Shown here one piece after another: positions 1 through 7,658 of a stretch of 64,000 nt of DNA. The stretch covers positions 1,488,001 to 1,552,000 of the forward strand of contig NZ_CABDUX010000001.1 in assembly GCF_901411515.1 (NCBI RefSeq), in the 5' to 3' direction. The position numbers were made by a program, and so were the translations under genes. The notes below the pieces were generated by a model. That model worked only from the letters and a program-made list of their open reading frames with translations. It had not been told where the DNA came from and ran no database searches. The stretch comes from Raoultibacter phocaeensis (GTDB lineage: Bacteria > Actinomycetota > Coriobacteriia > Coriobacteriales > Eggerthellaceae). The number at the start of each line of letters is the position of its first letter. Within the stretch, counting starts at the first letter, position 1.

Positions 1-630
1 CAGCGATGCACCTTCCATGCCTTTTGCCAGGTGAAACGGCAAACTACGACAAGACCGAAGCTTCAGGCGGGAGTCGAGCTCTACGGCGTCGCCAAGGGTC
101 TTTTGCACGTTGCCGACGCCGACGGAGCCGCGGCATGGACGGCGGAGTTTGCCATGTGGTGCTCGCGGTGGGAGAGCTATCTCAAGCAGAAGACCATGGT
201 TGAGGGGAGGATGCAGTACAGGCACGAAAGGCTCAGACGCGCCCGGAGAGGACTCGAGAAGCTTGTCCGTGCAAACGTCTTGTTCACCTACATCGATGAG
301 AGCCTGCTCGAGCAAGGCGGCGTTCCTGCTACCACGAACCTGATCGAAGGCGGGGTGAATGCACAGCTGCGCGCGATGCTTCGATGCCACCGCGGCATGA
401 AGATCGACAGACGTATCAAGGCCGTGTCGTGGTGGTGCCTCATGCATACCGAAAACCCGCCCTCGGCAGCGGCCATCTTGCAAGAGATGCCAACCGATGG
501 CTCCATAGCCGATCTGTATCGCTCGCTTGAAGGATCAAACGACACCGAATCTGCAATCGCCCAATGGGGAACTGCTGTCGCATGGCACGAGCTTCATTCG
601 AGTGGGGGTTATAAGATGGACTACGACTGA
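1..630 (+). CDS. IS256-group (IS1249-like) transposase, C-terminal part
   Basis: The reading frame is open from base 1 to the stop at 628-630, so the 5' part lies outside the window. The encoded tail contains the stretch TTNLIEGGVNAQLR followed by HRGMKIDRRIKAVSWWCLMH, which I recognise from IS1249-like transposases of actinobacteria (IS256 group). This region carries the last acidic residue of the DDE active site, an E in IEGG. The gene would catalyse cut-and-paste or copy transposition of its IS. It belongs to the chromosomal flank just left of the ICE, not to the ICE. The right end of the IS should lie in 631-690, but I see no obvious terminal inverted repeat because the partner end is off-window. 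Confidence 0.8.
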   Translation, partial: QRCTFHAFCQVKRQTTTRPKLQAGVELYGVAKGLLHVADADGAAAWTAEFAMWCSRWESYLKQKTMVEGRMQYRHERLRRARRGLEKLVRANVLFTYIDESLLEQGGVPATTNLIEGGVNAQLRAMLRCHRGMKIDRRIKAVSWWCLMHTENPPSAAAILQEMPTDGSIADLYRSLEGSNDTESAIAQWGTAVAWHELHSSGGYKMDYD

Positions 631-670
631 TAAAGCTAGGGCACACGTTTTGTCCTATAAGCCTAAAACA

Positions 671-704
671 AAGAAACAGGCCAGCCAAGTTTCCTTGACT
701 GACC
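671..704 (-). terminator. Terminator of the displaced tRNA-Thr 3' end (attL side)
   Basis: Read on the minus strand this is an 11-bp stem with a GAAA tetraloop (arms 694-704 and 679-689, two G-T pairs) followed by TGTTTCTTTG. It directly follows the displaced tRNA 3' fragment. It was probably the native terminator of tRNA-Thr before integration. Confidence 0.7.
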
Positions 705-760
705 TGCACATTTTCTGGAGCCAACGAGCGGATTCGAACCGCTGACCTACGCATTACGAG
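699..760. repeat. attL: 62-bp direct repeat of the tRNA-Thr 3' half
   Basis: Bases 699-760 are identical to 55725-55786. The repeat covers the tRNA 3' half from the anticodon loop to the CCA, plus 17 bp beyond it. Sequence diverges right after GCATTACGAG at 760, so no tRNA can be made here. Together with the integrase starting 194 bp away, this marks the left end of the ICE. Confidence 0.9.
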
Positions 761-953
761 CACCTCCAGGTAACGTAAACCTGAAAAACGAACCATCAAT
801 CATTATTAAATTTCCCCAGTTCATTAAGCTAATTTGAATTGAATTGACTTCGGTTGCCAAGCGCTTTTGACCCTATTTTTTACCGCGATACACTCTGCGG
901 GTAAAAGAAAATCGCGGTTGTCCGCAAGAGGTCGAGAGGCAAGTTCGGGGAAC

Positions 954-2417
954 ATGAAGATCAAGGGGAAAGGACATCTCGAGCACGTCGCCGACGGCGT
1001 ATGGCGCGGCCGCTTCTCGCTCGGCCCCGACTCTGACCGCCCGGGCAAGTACCTTTACACTCCCAAGCGCACTTTCTACTGCGAGGAGGAGTGGGAAGCG
1101 CGAAGCCAGTTCGAGGCCTACCGGATCGAGCTGGAGGAGTACGGGATTCCCGACAAGGATGTCGCCTACCTCGGCGCCTACGCAGAGAGATGGCTTTTGC
1201 TGAGGGAGGGCACCCACGGCTCGCCGAGGACCGCCGACCGTGAGCGATCCGACGTGCGCAACATACAGAGGCTCTTTCCGAACGTCAAGCTGAAGAACCT
1301 GACGGTCGGCGTGATCAAAACCGCCTACAAGGACGCGAGGGACTCCGGCAGGTTCGACAAGGAACTGTACCAGATCAACAAGCGCCTCCGCCAGATACTG
1401 AAGGAGGCGGTCAAGGAGGGGCAGATCCGCAGAAACCCGGCCGACGACGTCGTGGTGCCCAAGCCGGAGCCGGAGCCGAAGGACTACCTCGATCCAGAGA
1501 GGCTCGTGAAGTTCAACACGGCGTTGCGCACCCTACCGATGTGCGGCGAGGTGATCGGGGCCCAGATGCTCCTGAGAACCGGCATCAGGCCCGCCGAGAT
1601 GTACGGGTCGAGCTGGAAATTCCTCGACGAGGAGGCCAGCCGGCTCTTCATCGGCGAGCAATACTCCAATGACTTGCAGCTGAGGAGGCCGAAGAGCAGG
1701 GCCAGCCGCGACTGGGTCGTGATCGACAGCGAGCTGCTTGCGATGCTCCTCACTTGGAAGAGGATCCAGAAAGACGAGCTGGAGAGAATCGGGGTGGAGC
1801 AGACCCCCGAGACCCCCATCGCCTCCAACAGCCTTGGCGGCCGGTTCGACCCGACCAACTACGGTCGCTGGTTCAGGAACTTCTGCGTCGACAACGGCTT
1901 CGGGGAGTACACGGTCGTGACGAAGACGTTCGAGCGGGATGGGAAGACGATCACGAGGGGACGCGGCTACGTCGGACTGTGCCCGAACATGTTCCGCGAC
2001 ATCCAGGCGACGGAGCTGGTCGGCGTGCTCAAGGTCGATGCCAGGACCCTCCAGTCGAGGCTGCGGCACTCGGATCCGAGGACATCGTTGAAGTACTACA
2101 CGCACCCCATGCTGGAAAACGAGTACCAAGCCGCCGAGGGATTCGCGAAGCTTGTCAGAGGCGAGGTGACGGCACCGGCCATGCCGACCCCCGCGCTTCC
2201 CGCGAACCTTGACCTAGGGGCGCTCGCCCAGCTCGTCGACCTCCTGCAAGCGCTCCAGCAGCAAGGAGTGCTCCCCGCTCCGCCTACCGCGCCGATCGGG
2301 ATCCCGGCAGCCGTCCAAGCTCCGACGGGCGTGGGCGACCCGGGCGGAGGGGGCCGGGGAGCCGCGTGGCATAGGGCCGCCATCGGGGGTGGCGAAACGT
2401 GTAAGCTCGATACATGA
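954..2417 (+). CDS. Tyrosine-type site-specific integrase of the ICE
   Basis: This protein of 487 aa should catalyse integration and excision of the ICE at tRNA-Thr. An N-terminal arm/SAM-like region (about 1-165) precedes the catalytic domain. Visible catalytic residues are R212 (LLRTGIRPAEMY), R348 (NMFRDIQAT), H372 (RLRHSDP) and Y381/Y382 (KYYTH). The histidine of the usual HxxR box is N345 here. The last 70 residues are proline/glutamine/glycine-rich. I chose ATG 954 because residues from MKIKGKGHLEHV look like a normal integrase start; an in-frame TTG at 867 would add 29 aa. Its position beside attL is typical. The next gene overlaps by ATGA, suggesting coupled translation. Confidence 0.92.
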   Translation: MKIKGKGHLEHVADGVWRGRFSLGPDSDRPGKYLYTPKRTFYCEEEWEARSQFEAYRIELEEYGIPDKDVAYLGAYAERWLLLREGTHGSPRTADRERSDVRNIQRLFPNVKLKNLTVGVIKTAYKDARDSGRFDKELYQINKRLRQILKEAVKEGQIRRNPADDVVVPKPEPEPKDYLDPERLVKFNTALRTLPMCGEVIGAQMLLRTGIRPAEMYGSSWKFLDEEASRLFIGEQYSNDLQLRRPKSRASRDWVVIDSELLAMLLTWKRIQKDELERIGVEQTPETPIASNSLGGRFDPTNYGRWFRNFCVDNGFGEYTVVTKTFERDGKTITRGRGYVGLCPNMFRDIQATELVGVLKVDARTLQSRLRHSDPRTSLKYYTHPMLENEYQAAEGFAKLVRGEVTAPAMPTPALPANLDLGALAQLVDLLQALQQQGVLPAPPTAPIGIPAAVQAPTGVGDPGGGGRGAAWHRAAIGGGETCKLDT

Positions 2418-3118
2418 AAGGAAGTGGTGATGTGAGAAGGATCGCAAAGGGAGAGGGATGCGGGCGGGACGGCGCCCCTGCGGAGAAAAAAGGACTGTTC
2501 CGGAAAGGCACCTGCAAGAGGTGCGCGGCGATTCTCGCGGGTGCCGTGCTGCTGTGCGCCGTGATCGCCGTGGCTGTCCTTTTCGAGGCCCCTGTCGATA
2601 GCGAGGGCTCTGTGCGGACGGAGGGGGACCGAATCCTGGGTCAGACGCCAACGAAAGAGGCGGTCGAGGACGGAGTTGCCAAGAGCACCTCTCACATTGC
2701 AGACGAGGATCGGCCCGAGGCTGAGGCACAGCCGGCCGGATTGGACGGAGCCATCGAAAGCGAAGAACAGAGCCTGCAGGAGGAGGGCTTCGAAGCGCTT
2801 GCAGCGGCTTCGCCCTCTCCTCCTGCGAAGCGGGCGCCAGCTGAAGGCAAGCCCTCGCGGGCTCCTTCCTCCTCCGCGCCTGCCGAGCCAGCGTCCGACC
2901 CTTCGCCGGCGGAGCCGGATCCGCAGCCCGAGCCCGTCCCGCCGCCTTCGGAGCCCGCCCAGCCGGAGCCTCCAGAAACGCGCTGGGTCCACGGGTACAA
3001 GTGCGGCTCGTGCCCGTTCCATAGCACCGACGCCTCGGCGATGGAGGAGCATCAGCGGAGCCAGCTGCTCGCCGGTGCCGACCACGGCGCCTACGGATCG
3101 TGGTCGTGGGAGGAGTAG
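2414..3118 (+). CDS. Single-pass membrane protein with C-terminal C2H2-like zinc motif
   Basis: The 234-aa product starts inside the integrase stop (ATGA). It has a basic cytoplasmic head, one membrane segment at about 37-58 (AAILAGAVLLCAVIAVAVLF), a long Pro/Ala/Glu-rich stalk (about 60-190), and a compact C-terminus with CGSC...MEEHQRSQ...DHG. The last part resembles the C2H2-like repeats found at the ends of stalked actinobacterial surface proteins. The topology suggests a small extracytoplasmic metal-binding tip held away from the membrane. No enzymatic function is visible. Gene order says it travels with the integrase. Confidence 0.7.
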   Translation: MKGSGDVRRIAKGEGCGRDGAPAEKKGLFRKGTCKRCAAILAGAVLLCAVIAVAVLFEAPVDSEGSVRTEGDRILGQTPTKEAVEDGVAKSTSHIADEDRPEAEAQPAGLDGAIESEEQSLQEEGFEALAAASPSPPAKRAPAEGKPSRAPSSSAPAEPASDPSPAEPDPQPEPVPPPSEPAQPEPPETRWVHGYKCGSCPFHSTDASAMEEHQRSQLLAGADHGAYGSWSWEE

Positions 3119-3124
3119 CTTATA

Positions 3125-4123
3125 ATGGAGCCGCAATCTAAACGCACGACGAGGGCGGGAGCGGATCCGCGAAAGGCCGACGCGCATATGGAGCACGCCA
3201 AACCGAAACTCGATCCCGAAGCCCAGATCGATCACCTGAAGAGGAAGGGGGTAGGGTTCAACATCACGAGCGAGGCTGAGGCCATGCTCTACCTTGCGGA
3301 CAAGAACACCTTCTTCAAGCTCATCTCCTACCGCAAGCTCTTCCCGCTCAGGGACGGAGGAGCGCGCGATGGGGAGTACGCCAATCTGGAGTTCGCCTAT
3401 CTTCAAGACCTCGCATCCGTTGACCAGCACATGCGCTACGCGTTCTTGCCCATGACCCTCGACATCGAGCATTTCGCCAAGGTGAAGGTTGTGAGCCGAG
3501 TGGGATCGAATGCCGGAGAGGACGGCTACTCGATAGTCGCTGACTACCTGTCGCATCTCACTCCTGCCGAAAGGAAGCGCCGAGAGCGAGAGCTGGGCAT
3601 GGCGCGCTTTGACCCGTGCAGCTCCGATTTGGTAGAGAAGTACTGCGACGACATGCCGGTGTGGGTGCTCCTCGAGCTGGTCAGCTTTGGCACTCTCATC
3701 GACTTCTACCTCTTCTGCTCCCAGAGATGGGGCGATCAGGCCATGGCCGAGGAGCATTACTTACTGCGGCAGGTGAAGGCATTGAGAAACTCCGCCGCCC
3801 ACTCGTCCAACATGCTCGTGGGCCTTCGCGAAAAGAGCACCCCTCTCGCCACATCGAAGACGGTGAGCGCGGCGGTGGCGAGAACGAGTCTCGGCAAGCG
3901 CGCGCGTTCGGCCAAGATGAGGAACCCCCGCCTGCAGCAGATGGCGACGTTCCTATGGGCGTACAACCGGTTCGTCGTCGGCGACACGTGCTGGGAGAAC
4001 GCGAAGGAGTCGATGGCGAAACTCAAAGGGAAGATAGGCGAGCATTCTGAGTATTACGAGAAGAACGACACGATCCGGTCCTCGTTTGACTTTCTGGAAA
4101 AACTCCTTGACGCATGGTTCTAG
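3125..4123 (+). CDS. Abi-family (AbiD/F-like) HEPN protein, putative phage-exclusion protein
   Basis: This 332-aa protein matches the Abi_2 family. It opens with KPKLDPEAQIDHLKRKGVGF, then has the 'YLADKNTFFKLISYRKLF' stretch typical of the family, and ends with the HEPN motif R221-N-S-A-A-H226 (R-x4-H), the proposed RNase active site. Members cause abortive phage infection by RNA cleavage in known systems. That role is inferred here, not shown. It is only 6 bp after the membrane protein and has an upstream GGAGGAG. A strong terminator follows at 4170. It is the left-end cargo candidate for defence. Confidence 0.82.
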   Translation: MEPQSKRTTRAGADPRKADAHMEHAKPKLDPEAQIDHLKRKGVGFNITSEAEAMLYLADKNTFFKLISYRKLFPLRDGGARDGEYANLEFAYLQDLASVDQHMRYAFLPMTLDIEHFAKVKVVSRVGSNAGEDGYSIVADYLSHLTPAERKRRERELGMARFDPCSSDLVEKYCDDMPVWVLLELVSFGTLIDFYLFCSQRWGDQAMAEEHYLLRQVKALRNSAAHSSNMLVGLREKSTPLATSKTVSAAVARTSLGKRARSAKMRNPRLQQMATFLWAYNRFVVGDTCWENAKESMAKLKGKIGEHSEYYEKNDTIRSSFDFLEKLLDAWF

Positions 4124-4169
4124 CGTGCCATAATGAGTTCAGATAAAAAAAGCGTTTCAGGCGTTTTTG

Positions 4170-4206
4170 CGGGGCAGAGTTGCGAAAGCAGTTCTGCCCC
4201 GATTTT
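4170..4206 (+). terminator. Rho-independent terminator after the Abi gene
   Basis: A 14-bp stem (CGGGGCAGA plus inner pairs) closes on a GAAA tetraloop and is followed by GATTTTGTG. It ends the integrase-membrane protein-Abi transcription unit. Confidence 0.75.
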
Positions 4207-4585
4207 GTGTGGGCATCTTCCGCGGTATAGAGCCGGACTCCCGGCTGGTCGCCGCTCCTGAAGATCGCCAAGCCCGATCTCCGCGCGGACCCTTTCCTGG
4301 AATGGTGCAAGGAGGCTGCCGCCCGCCATGTCGTGCGTTAGCTCCCCGGAAGTACCACTCGCCCCTGTCGTACTCAAACGATCGAATCTGCCTGTAGTCA
4401 AGCCACGTGCTTTCGTCTCTCCGGACAACGCCGTCGCCGTCCTTGCGCCTGCGCACCTGCCAGGGGCTCGTGTCCGGCGTCCCCGATGTCCCAAAGCCTC
4501 GCCAGCGCAAGGCGATGCCCGCCTCCCTTGGCACTCCTCCTGACCCGGCCCCTCCTTCCCCCGGCCACCGCCTCGGGCGCATGCT

Positions 4586-4709
4586 GCCCGGTGCCGTCTC
4601 GGGAAGCAAGGGCCGCGAAAAACCTTTCGCCTGAAACCTGTATTGCCCAGCGGAAGCTCAGGCCTGCGGTTTTTCGCTTTCCCCCTTGCTCCCCGAGACG
4701 GCACCGGGC
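4586..4709 (+). repeat. Upstream long inverted-repeat element 1
   Basis: The arms 4586-4612 and 4683-4709 pair at 26 of 27 positions. Inside them 4615-4624 and 4668-4677 (GCGAAAAACC / GGTTTTTCGC) pair perfectly, and GCCTG/CAGGC pair further in. The whole can fold into one 124-nt hairpin 63 bp before the gene at 4773. Elements of the same plan lie at 41088-41160 and 41616-41710. It could be an RNA leader or a cruciform-forming DNA site; nothing codes for protein in 4207-4772. Confidence 0.6.
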
Positions 4710-4772
4710 GGACGCATCCCCGAGGAGGCGCCCCGGAAAAGGAGGGGCGCCGCGAAACGACAGGAGATCGTC

Positions 4773-5441
4773 ATGGGAAATCAGGCCGTCATCACCACGC
4801 GCGAGCGCAAGTTCGGGCTCTACCTGCACTGGAACGGGGGGCGCGACACCGTGGGCCCGCTGCTCAGGTACTGCGAGCTGCAAGGCTACTGCCCGCCGAG
4901 CGAGGACGACTACGGCTGGGCGCGCCTGTGCCAGGTGATGGGCAACTTCTTCGGGGGATCGCTCTCGCTCGGCCTGGGCAGGTACACCACCGACAGGCGC
5001 ATGGACCCCGGCGACAACGGCATCTACGTCATCGAAGGCTGGAAGATCGTCGACCGCATCCACGAGAGCGCCGGCTGCGAGGAGCAGCTGGTGTACGACT
5101 TCGACGAGATGCTGCGCGCCTTCGACGAGGCCATGCCCGAGCGGTTGCGGCTCGGCGGGTTCCTGGACTCGGTGGAGGTTCCCGTGGGCGAGCTGCGGCT
5201 GGGCGACGAGGTGTGGCTGCGCGACGGCGTGCGCGAGAAGTGGGAGGCGTTCCCCGTCGTGGGATTCGGTCAACCTGACGAGGGCCGCATCCCCGTGTGG
5301 GTCGACATGCCGGACGGCAGGCGCAAGGTCGCATACCCGGACATGCCCTACGTGGCCTGGTACGACCACGGCGGCGATTTCAGCTGGAACCCCAACAACT
5401 ACGTGCGCGGCGACACGGCCCGCATCAAGCCGCGGGGGTGA
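4773..5441 (+). CDS. Conserved-looking hypothetical protein, acidic/aromatic, 222 aa
   Basis: I do not recognise a family. The product is soluble, has no signal peptide, and is rich in Trp, Tyr, Asp and Gly (HWNGGRDTVGPLLRYCEL near the N-terminus; DMPYVAWYDHGGDFSW near the C-terminus). The repeated short Trp/Tyr motifs suggest a beta-rich binding protein. ATG 4773 is supported by AGGAG 7 bp upstream; an upstream in-frame ATG at 4686 lies inside the inverted repeat and is unlikely. It stands alone between a long inverted-repeat element and a hairpin at 5459, so it is probably transcribed by itself. Confidence 0.65.
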   Translation: MGNQAVITTRERKFGLYLHWNGGRDTVGPLLRYCELQGYCPPSEDDYGWARLCQVMGNFFGGSLSLGLGRYTTDRRMDPGDNGIYVIEGWKIVDRIHESAGCEEQLVYDFDEMLRAFDEAMPERLRLGGFLDSVEVPVGELRLGDEVWLRDGVREKWEAFPVVGFGQPDEGRIPVWVDMPDGRRKVAYPDMPYVAWYDHGGDFSWNPNNYVRGDTARIKPRG

Positions 5442-5458
5442 TGTTCGCCAGGCACCGC

Positions 5459-5497
5459 AAAGATCCCGTCGGCCCTGCGGCCGGCGGGATCTTGCTT
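5459..5497 (+). terminator. Hairpin terminator after the 222-aa gene
   Basis: AAGATCCCG and CGGCC pair with GGCCG and CGGGATCTT around a CTGC loop. The T-tract (TTGCTTC) is weak. It sits 17 bp after the stop codon. Confidence 0.5.
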
Positions 5498-5857
5498 CAG
5501 GAGGATGCCCTCGCTTCGGGGACGGCAGACCGCGGCCTGAAACCCTTGCGGAGCTCGTGCCGAACTCGTCAAGATGCACGGCAGCCATAGTCTGGCGCGA
5601 TCGGTGGGATTACCTCTGCCCCGAAGCCTATTCCGCCGCGCTACTCCGGCATTCAACCAAATTATGAAGTTTCCAACCGCATGTCCCCGTCGGCTAAAGT
5701 GCTTCCAAGGTCGGCGCGGGGCTGCTTGTCGGCGTGGTAACCGAGCGGCGGATATCCGGCTGCAAAAGGCGCGGCAGCCATGTTGCGCGATGTACCCAGC
5801 AGCTTCGAAGATGTAGCCTCCCAGGTGCCGCGAAAAACCGACAGAAGGAGGTCGCCC
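5498..5857. other. Non-coding stretch before the pilus-switch recombinase
   Basis: I find no credible gene in these 360 bp. A possible -10 (TTATGA near 5664) and two copies of GGCAGCCAT (near 5580 and 5774) are visible, but neither makes a firm promoter or recombination site. The recombinase promoter probably lies here. Confidence 0.4.
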
Positions 5858-6712
5858 ATGCTAATCCCGCGGTTGTTCCAAAACGCCCTGCTGGGCAGGT
5901 ACCGCGACTGGCTCGTCGAGCGCGAGCTGGCGCCGAACACCGTCAGCAAGTACACCCGCGACGTGCGGCGCATGCTCGAGTTCGTGTCCTCGTCGCCCGT
6001 GCCGAGCCTCAGCAAGAAGTCGGCGCTCATGTACAAGTCCGACCTCGTGGAGCGCTACGCCCCGGCGAGCGTCAACTCCATGATCGCCGCCGCCAACAGC
6101 TTCTTCAAGTTCCTCGGCAAGCCCGAGCTCTCCATCAAGCAGCTGAGGATCCAGAGGCGCACGTACCTCGGCACCAGCGAGGAGCTCACGAGGGACGACT
6201 ACCTCGAGCTCCTCGCGGCCGCCGAGGAACAGGGCGACGGCAAGGCGAAGCTCATGCTCGAGACGCTGTGCTCCACCGGCATGCGGGTCGGCGAGCTGAA
6301 GTTCGTGACGGCGGAGGCGCTGGCCGACGGCTTCGTGAGCATCAACATGAAGGGCAAGGCCCGCATAGCGTGGATACCCGAGGAGCTGAAATCGGGCCTC
6401 GAGGCCCTGGCCGAGCGGGAGGGCATCCGCTCCGGCGCGCTGTTCCGCTCGAAAAACGGCGTCGCGCTGCACCGCACCTACGTGTGGAAGAGGATGAAGT
6501 CGCTCGGAGAGGCTGCCGGCGTCGACGCCGCGAAGGTCTACCCGCACAACCTGCGCCACCTGTTCGCCCGCACGTTCTACTCGGCCCACAAGGACATCAG
6601 CGCCCTGAGCGACGTGCTCGGCCACTCGAGCCTCGCCACCACCAAGATATACACCATGACGTCCGGGAGGGAGTGCCGGCAGCAGCTGGCCCACCTGGGC
6701 CTTGTGGCCTGA
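5858..6712 (+). CDS. Tyrosine recombinase (XerC/D-like), putative DNA invertase of the pilus switch
   Basis: This 284-aa protein has the length and full layout of a Xer-type recombinase: a SAM-like core-binding domain (about 8-100), then a catalytic domain with R143 (STGMRVGELKF), H230xxR233 (PHNLRHLFART), H256 (LGHSSLATT) and Y265 (KIYTM). All catalytic residues are present. ATG 5858 follows AAGGAGG. It ends 4 bp before the first of two inverted 36-bp palindromic sites. The sites bracket a 289-bp segment and lead into the Rrf2-adhesin-pilin operon. In gut bacteria such recombinases next to inverted repeats flip promoters, as FimB/FimE do for type 1 pili in E. coli. I infer that it inverts 6757-7045. 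It is distinct from the ICE integrase at 954. Confidence 0.9.
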   Translation: MLIPRLFQNALLGRYRDWLVERELAPNTVSKYTRDVRRMLEFVSSSPVPSLSKKSALMYKSDLVERYAPASVNSMIAAANSFFKFLGKPELSIKQLRIQRRTYLGTSEELTRDDYLELLAAAEEQGDGKAKLMLETLCSTGMRVGELKFVTAEALADGFVSINMKGKARIAWIPEELKSGLEALAEREGIRSGALFRSKNGVALHRTYVWKRMKSLGEAAGVDAAKVYPHNLRHLFARTFYSAHKDISALSDVLGHSSLATTKIYTMTSGRECRQQLAHLGLVA

Positions 6713-6720
6713 CGAACGAG

Positions 6721-6756
6721 CGGGCTGCTACATAATGCCGATTATGTAGCAGCCCG
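6721..6756. repeat. Left inverted recombination site of the pilus switch
   Basis: A near-ideal recombinase site: 16-bp arms ending in GGCTGCTACATAAT and its complement around an asymmetric 4-bp centre GCCG. Palindromy extends to 20-bp arms (6717-6760). Thirty-five of 36 bases match the reverse complement of 7046-7081. The site may double as the recombinase gene's transcription terminator stem. Confidence 0.88.
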
Positions 6757-7045
6757 CTCGAATTTCGTATGTCTTTTCGCCATGGAGCACCCTTGGCGAA
6801 ATATAAGCTACCGGCATCATATCAAAAGATTAGACAAATAGAAAACGTTTTTTCAACGGGAGCCTTACAGGCGCGCCCGGCAACGCGTTGATTCCCGCCT
6901 TCGGGCACGCCAACTAGACCCCGGCTCTAAACGGGGCTATCGCTGCTTCGCCTTCGGCGATCAAGGTGGGCAACTCTGCGCAAAAATGCCTTTGCCCAAA
7001 CCTCGAAACGGCACGCTCTTAACGCCGAGGCGTTTCGCACCCATT
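6757..7045. promoter_or_regulatory. Putative invertible promoter segment (phase switch)
   Basis: These 289 bp lie between the two inverted sites and contain no gene. The best promoter (6827-6856) reads leftward, away from the operon. The rightward strand offers only TTGGCG-18 bp-TCATAT (6793-6822), which is weak. Several hairpins occur: 6774-6801 (TTCGCCA/TGGCGAA), 6918-6936 (CCCCG/CGGGG) and 7021-7034 (AACGCC/GGCGTT). Inversion would place the strong promoter about 160-200 bp upstream of the Rrf2 gene, reading rightward. As sequenced this looks like the OFF orientation. Confidence 0.75.
6827..6856 (-). promoter_or_regulatory. Sigma-70-type promoter inside the invertible segment, facing left
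   Basis: On the minus strand TTGAAA (6856-6851) is followed after 18 bp by TAATCT, or after 17 bp by CTAATC, in an AT-rich tract that stands out from its GC-rich surroundings. It is the best promoter match I see between the recombinase and the pilus operon. Confidence 0.6.
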
Positions 7046-7081
7046 CCGGCTGCTACATAATCGGCATTATGTAGCAGCCCG
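7046..7081. repeat. Right inverted recombination site of the pilus switch
   Basis: The arms GGCTGCTACATAAT and its complement surround the centre CGGC, the reverse complement of the left site's GCCG. This opposite centre orientation is what makes recombination invert rather than delete the segment. It ends 19 bp before the Rrf2 start codon. Confidence 0.88.
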
Positions 7082-7100
7082 GGGAAGGCCGAGCAGCACT

Positions 7101-7658
7101 TTGAAGACAACGACCAGATACGCCGTGCTCATCGTCCTGTGCCTCGCCTCTTACGGCGGCACGCGCAGCGCGAAGGACATCGCGGCCTTCACCGGAATAC
7201 CCGCAGCTATGATCGCGCAGGTGGTATCGAAGCTCCGCCGAGCTCGGCTGATCCGCTCGGCGCGAGGACATGAGGGAGGCTACTGCATGGCTGGGCCAGC
7301 CGAGGATGTCTCCCTCCTCGACATCATAGAGGCGATGGGCGAGCGCGAAGCCGCCATCTCCTGCACCCCTCACGAGGCGCCCCCTTCCTACCGAAAGCTC
7401 GGCTCCGACCCCGTTTCCGAGCGGGGCGCCGAGAGGCTCGCCTTCGCCGTGCGATCCCTGGCTCTCGTGAACCTCCGCGTGGACGGGATCCTTCGGGAGG
7501 CGACGCTCGAGCGGCTGGTGTTCGGGCGGGAAGGCCCGGCCGTCCCCGATGACTTTCCTGCGTGCGCCGCGGCGCCCGACCCGCACGCTGTCCGTGTTCA
7601 GGGCATCCCAGAGCCACCGAAAAGAAAGGAGAGGGACTATGAGACCGACAACGATTAG
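7101..7658 (+). CDS. Rrf2-family transcriptional regulator, first gene of the pilus operon
   Basis: The 185-aa product starts with MKTTTRYAVLIVLCLAS and continues with a winged helix (SAKDIAAFTGIPAAMIAQVVSKLRRARLIRSARGHEGGY), the Rrf2 signature. The start is TTG 7101, chosen because family members begin in exactly this way. It lies 19 bp after the right recombination site, leaving no room for its own promoter. Cysteines occur only near 14, 62, 88 and 154, not in the three-cysteine cluster of IscR/NsrR, so Fe-S binding is doubtful. The last 20 bp overlap the adhesin gene. I infer that it regulates the pilus operon or other surface genes when the switch is ON. Confidence 0.85.
   Translation: MKTTTRYAVLIVLCLASYGGTRSAKDIAAFTGIPAAMIAQVVSKLRRARLIRSARGHEGGYCMAGPAEDVSLLDIIEAMGEREAAISCTPHEAPPSYRKLGSDPVSERGAERLAFAVRSLALVNLRVDGILREATLERLVFGREGPAVPDDFPACAAAPDPHAVRVQGIPEPPKRKERDYETDND

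Noticed and set aside
716-760. tRNA-Thr at the left end
   Set aside because: Only the 3' half is present; the 5' half and anticodon are missing, so it is an attachment-site remnant.
6757-7045. A small structured non-coding RNA as the purpose of the segment between the inverted sites
   Set aside because: Hairpins are present but the site arrangement and recombinase are better explained by a promoter switch; I saw no known RNA family.
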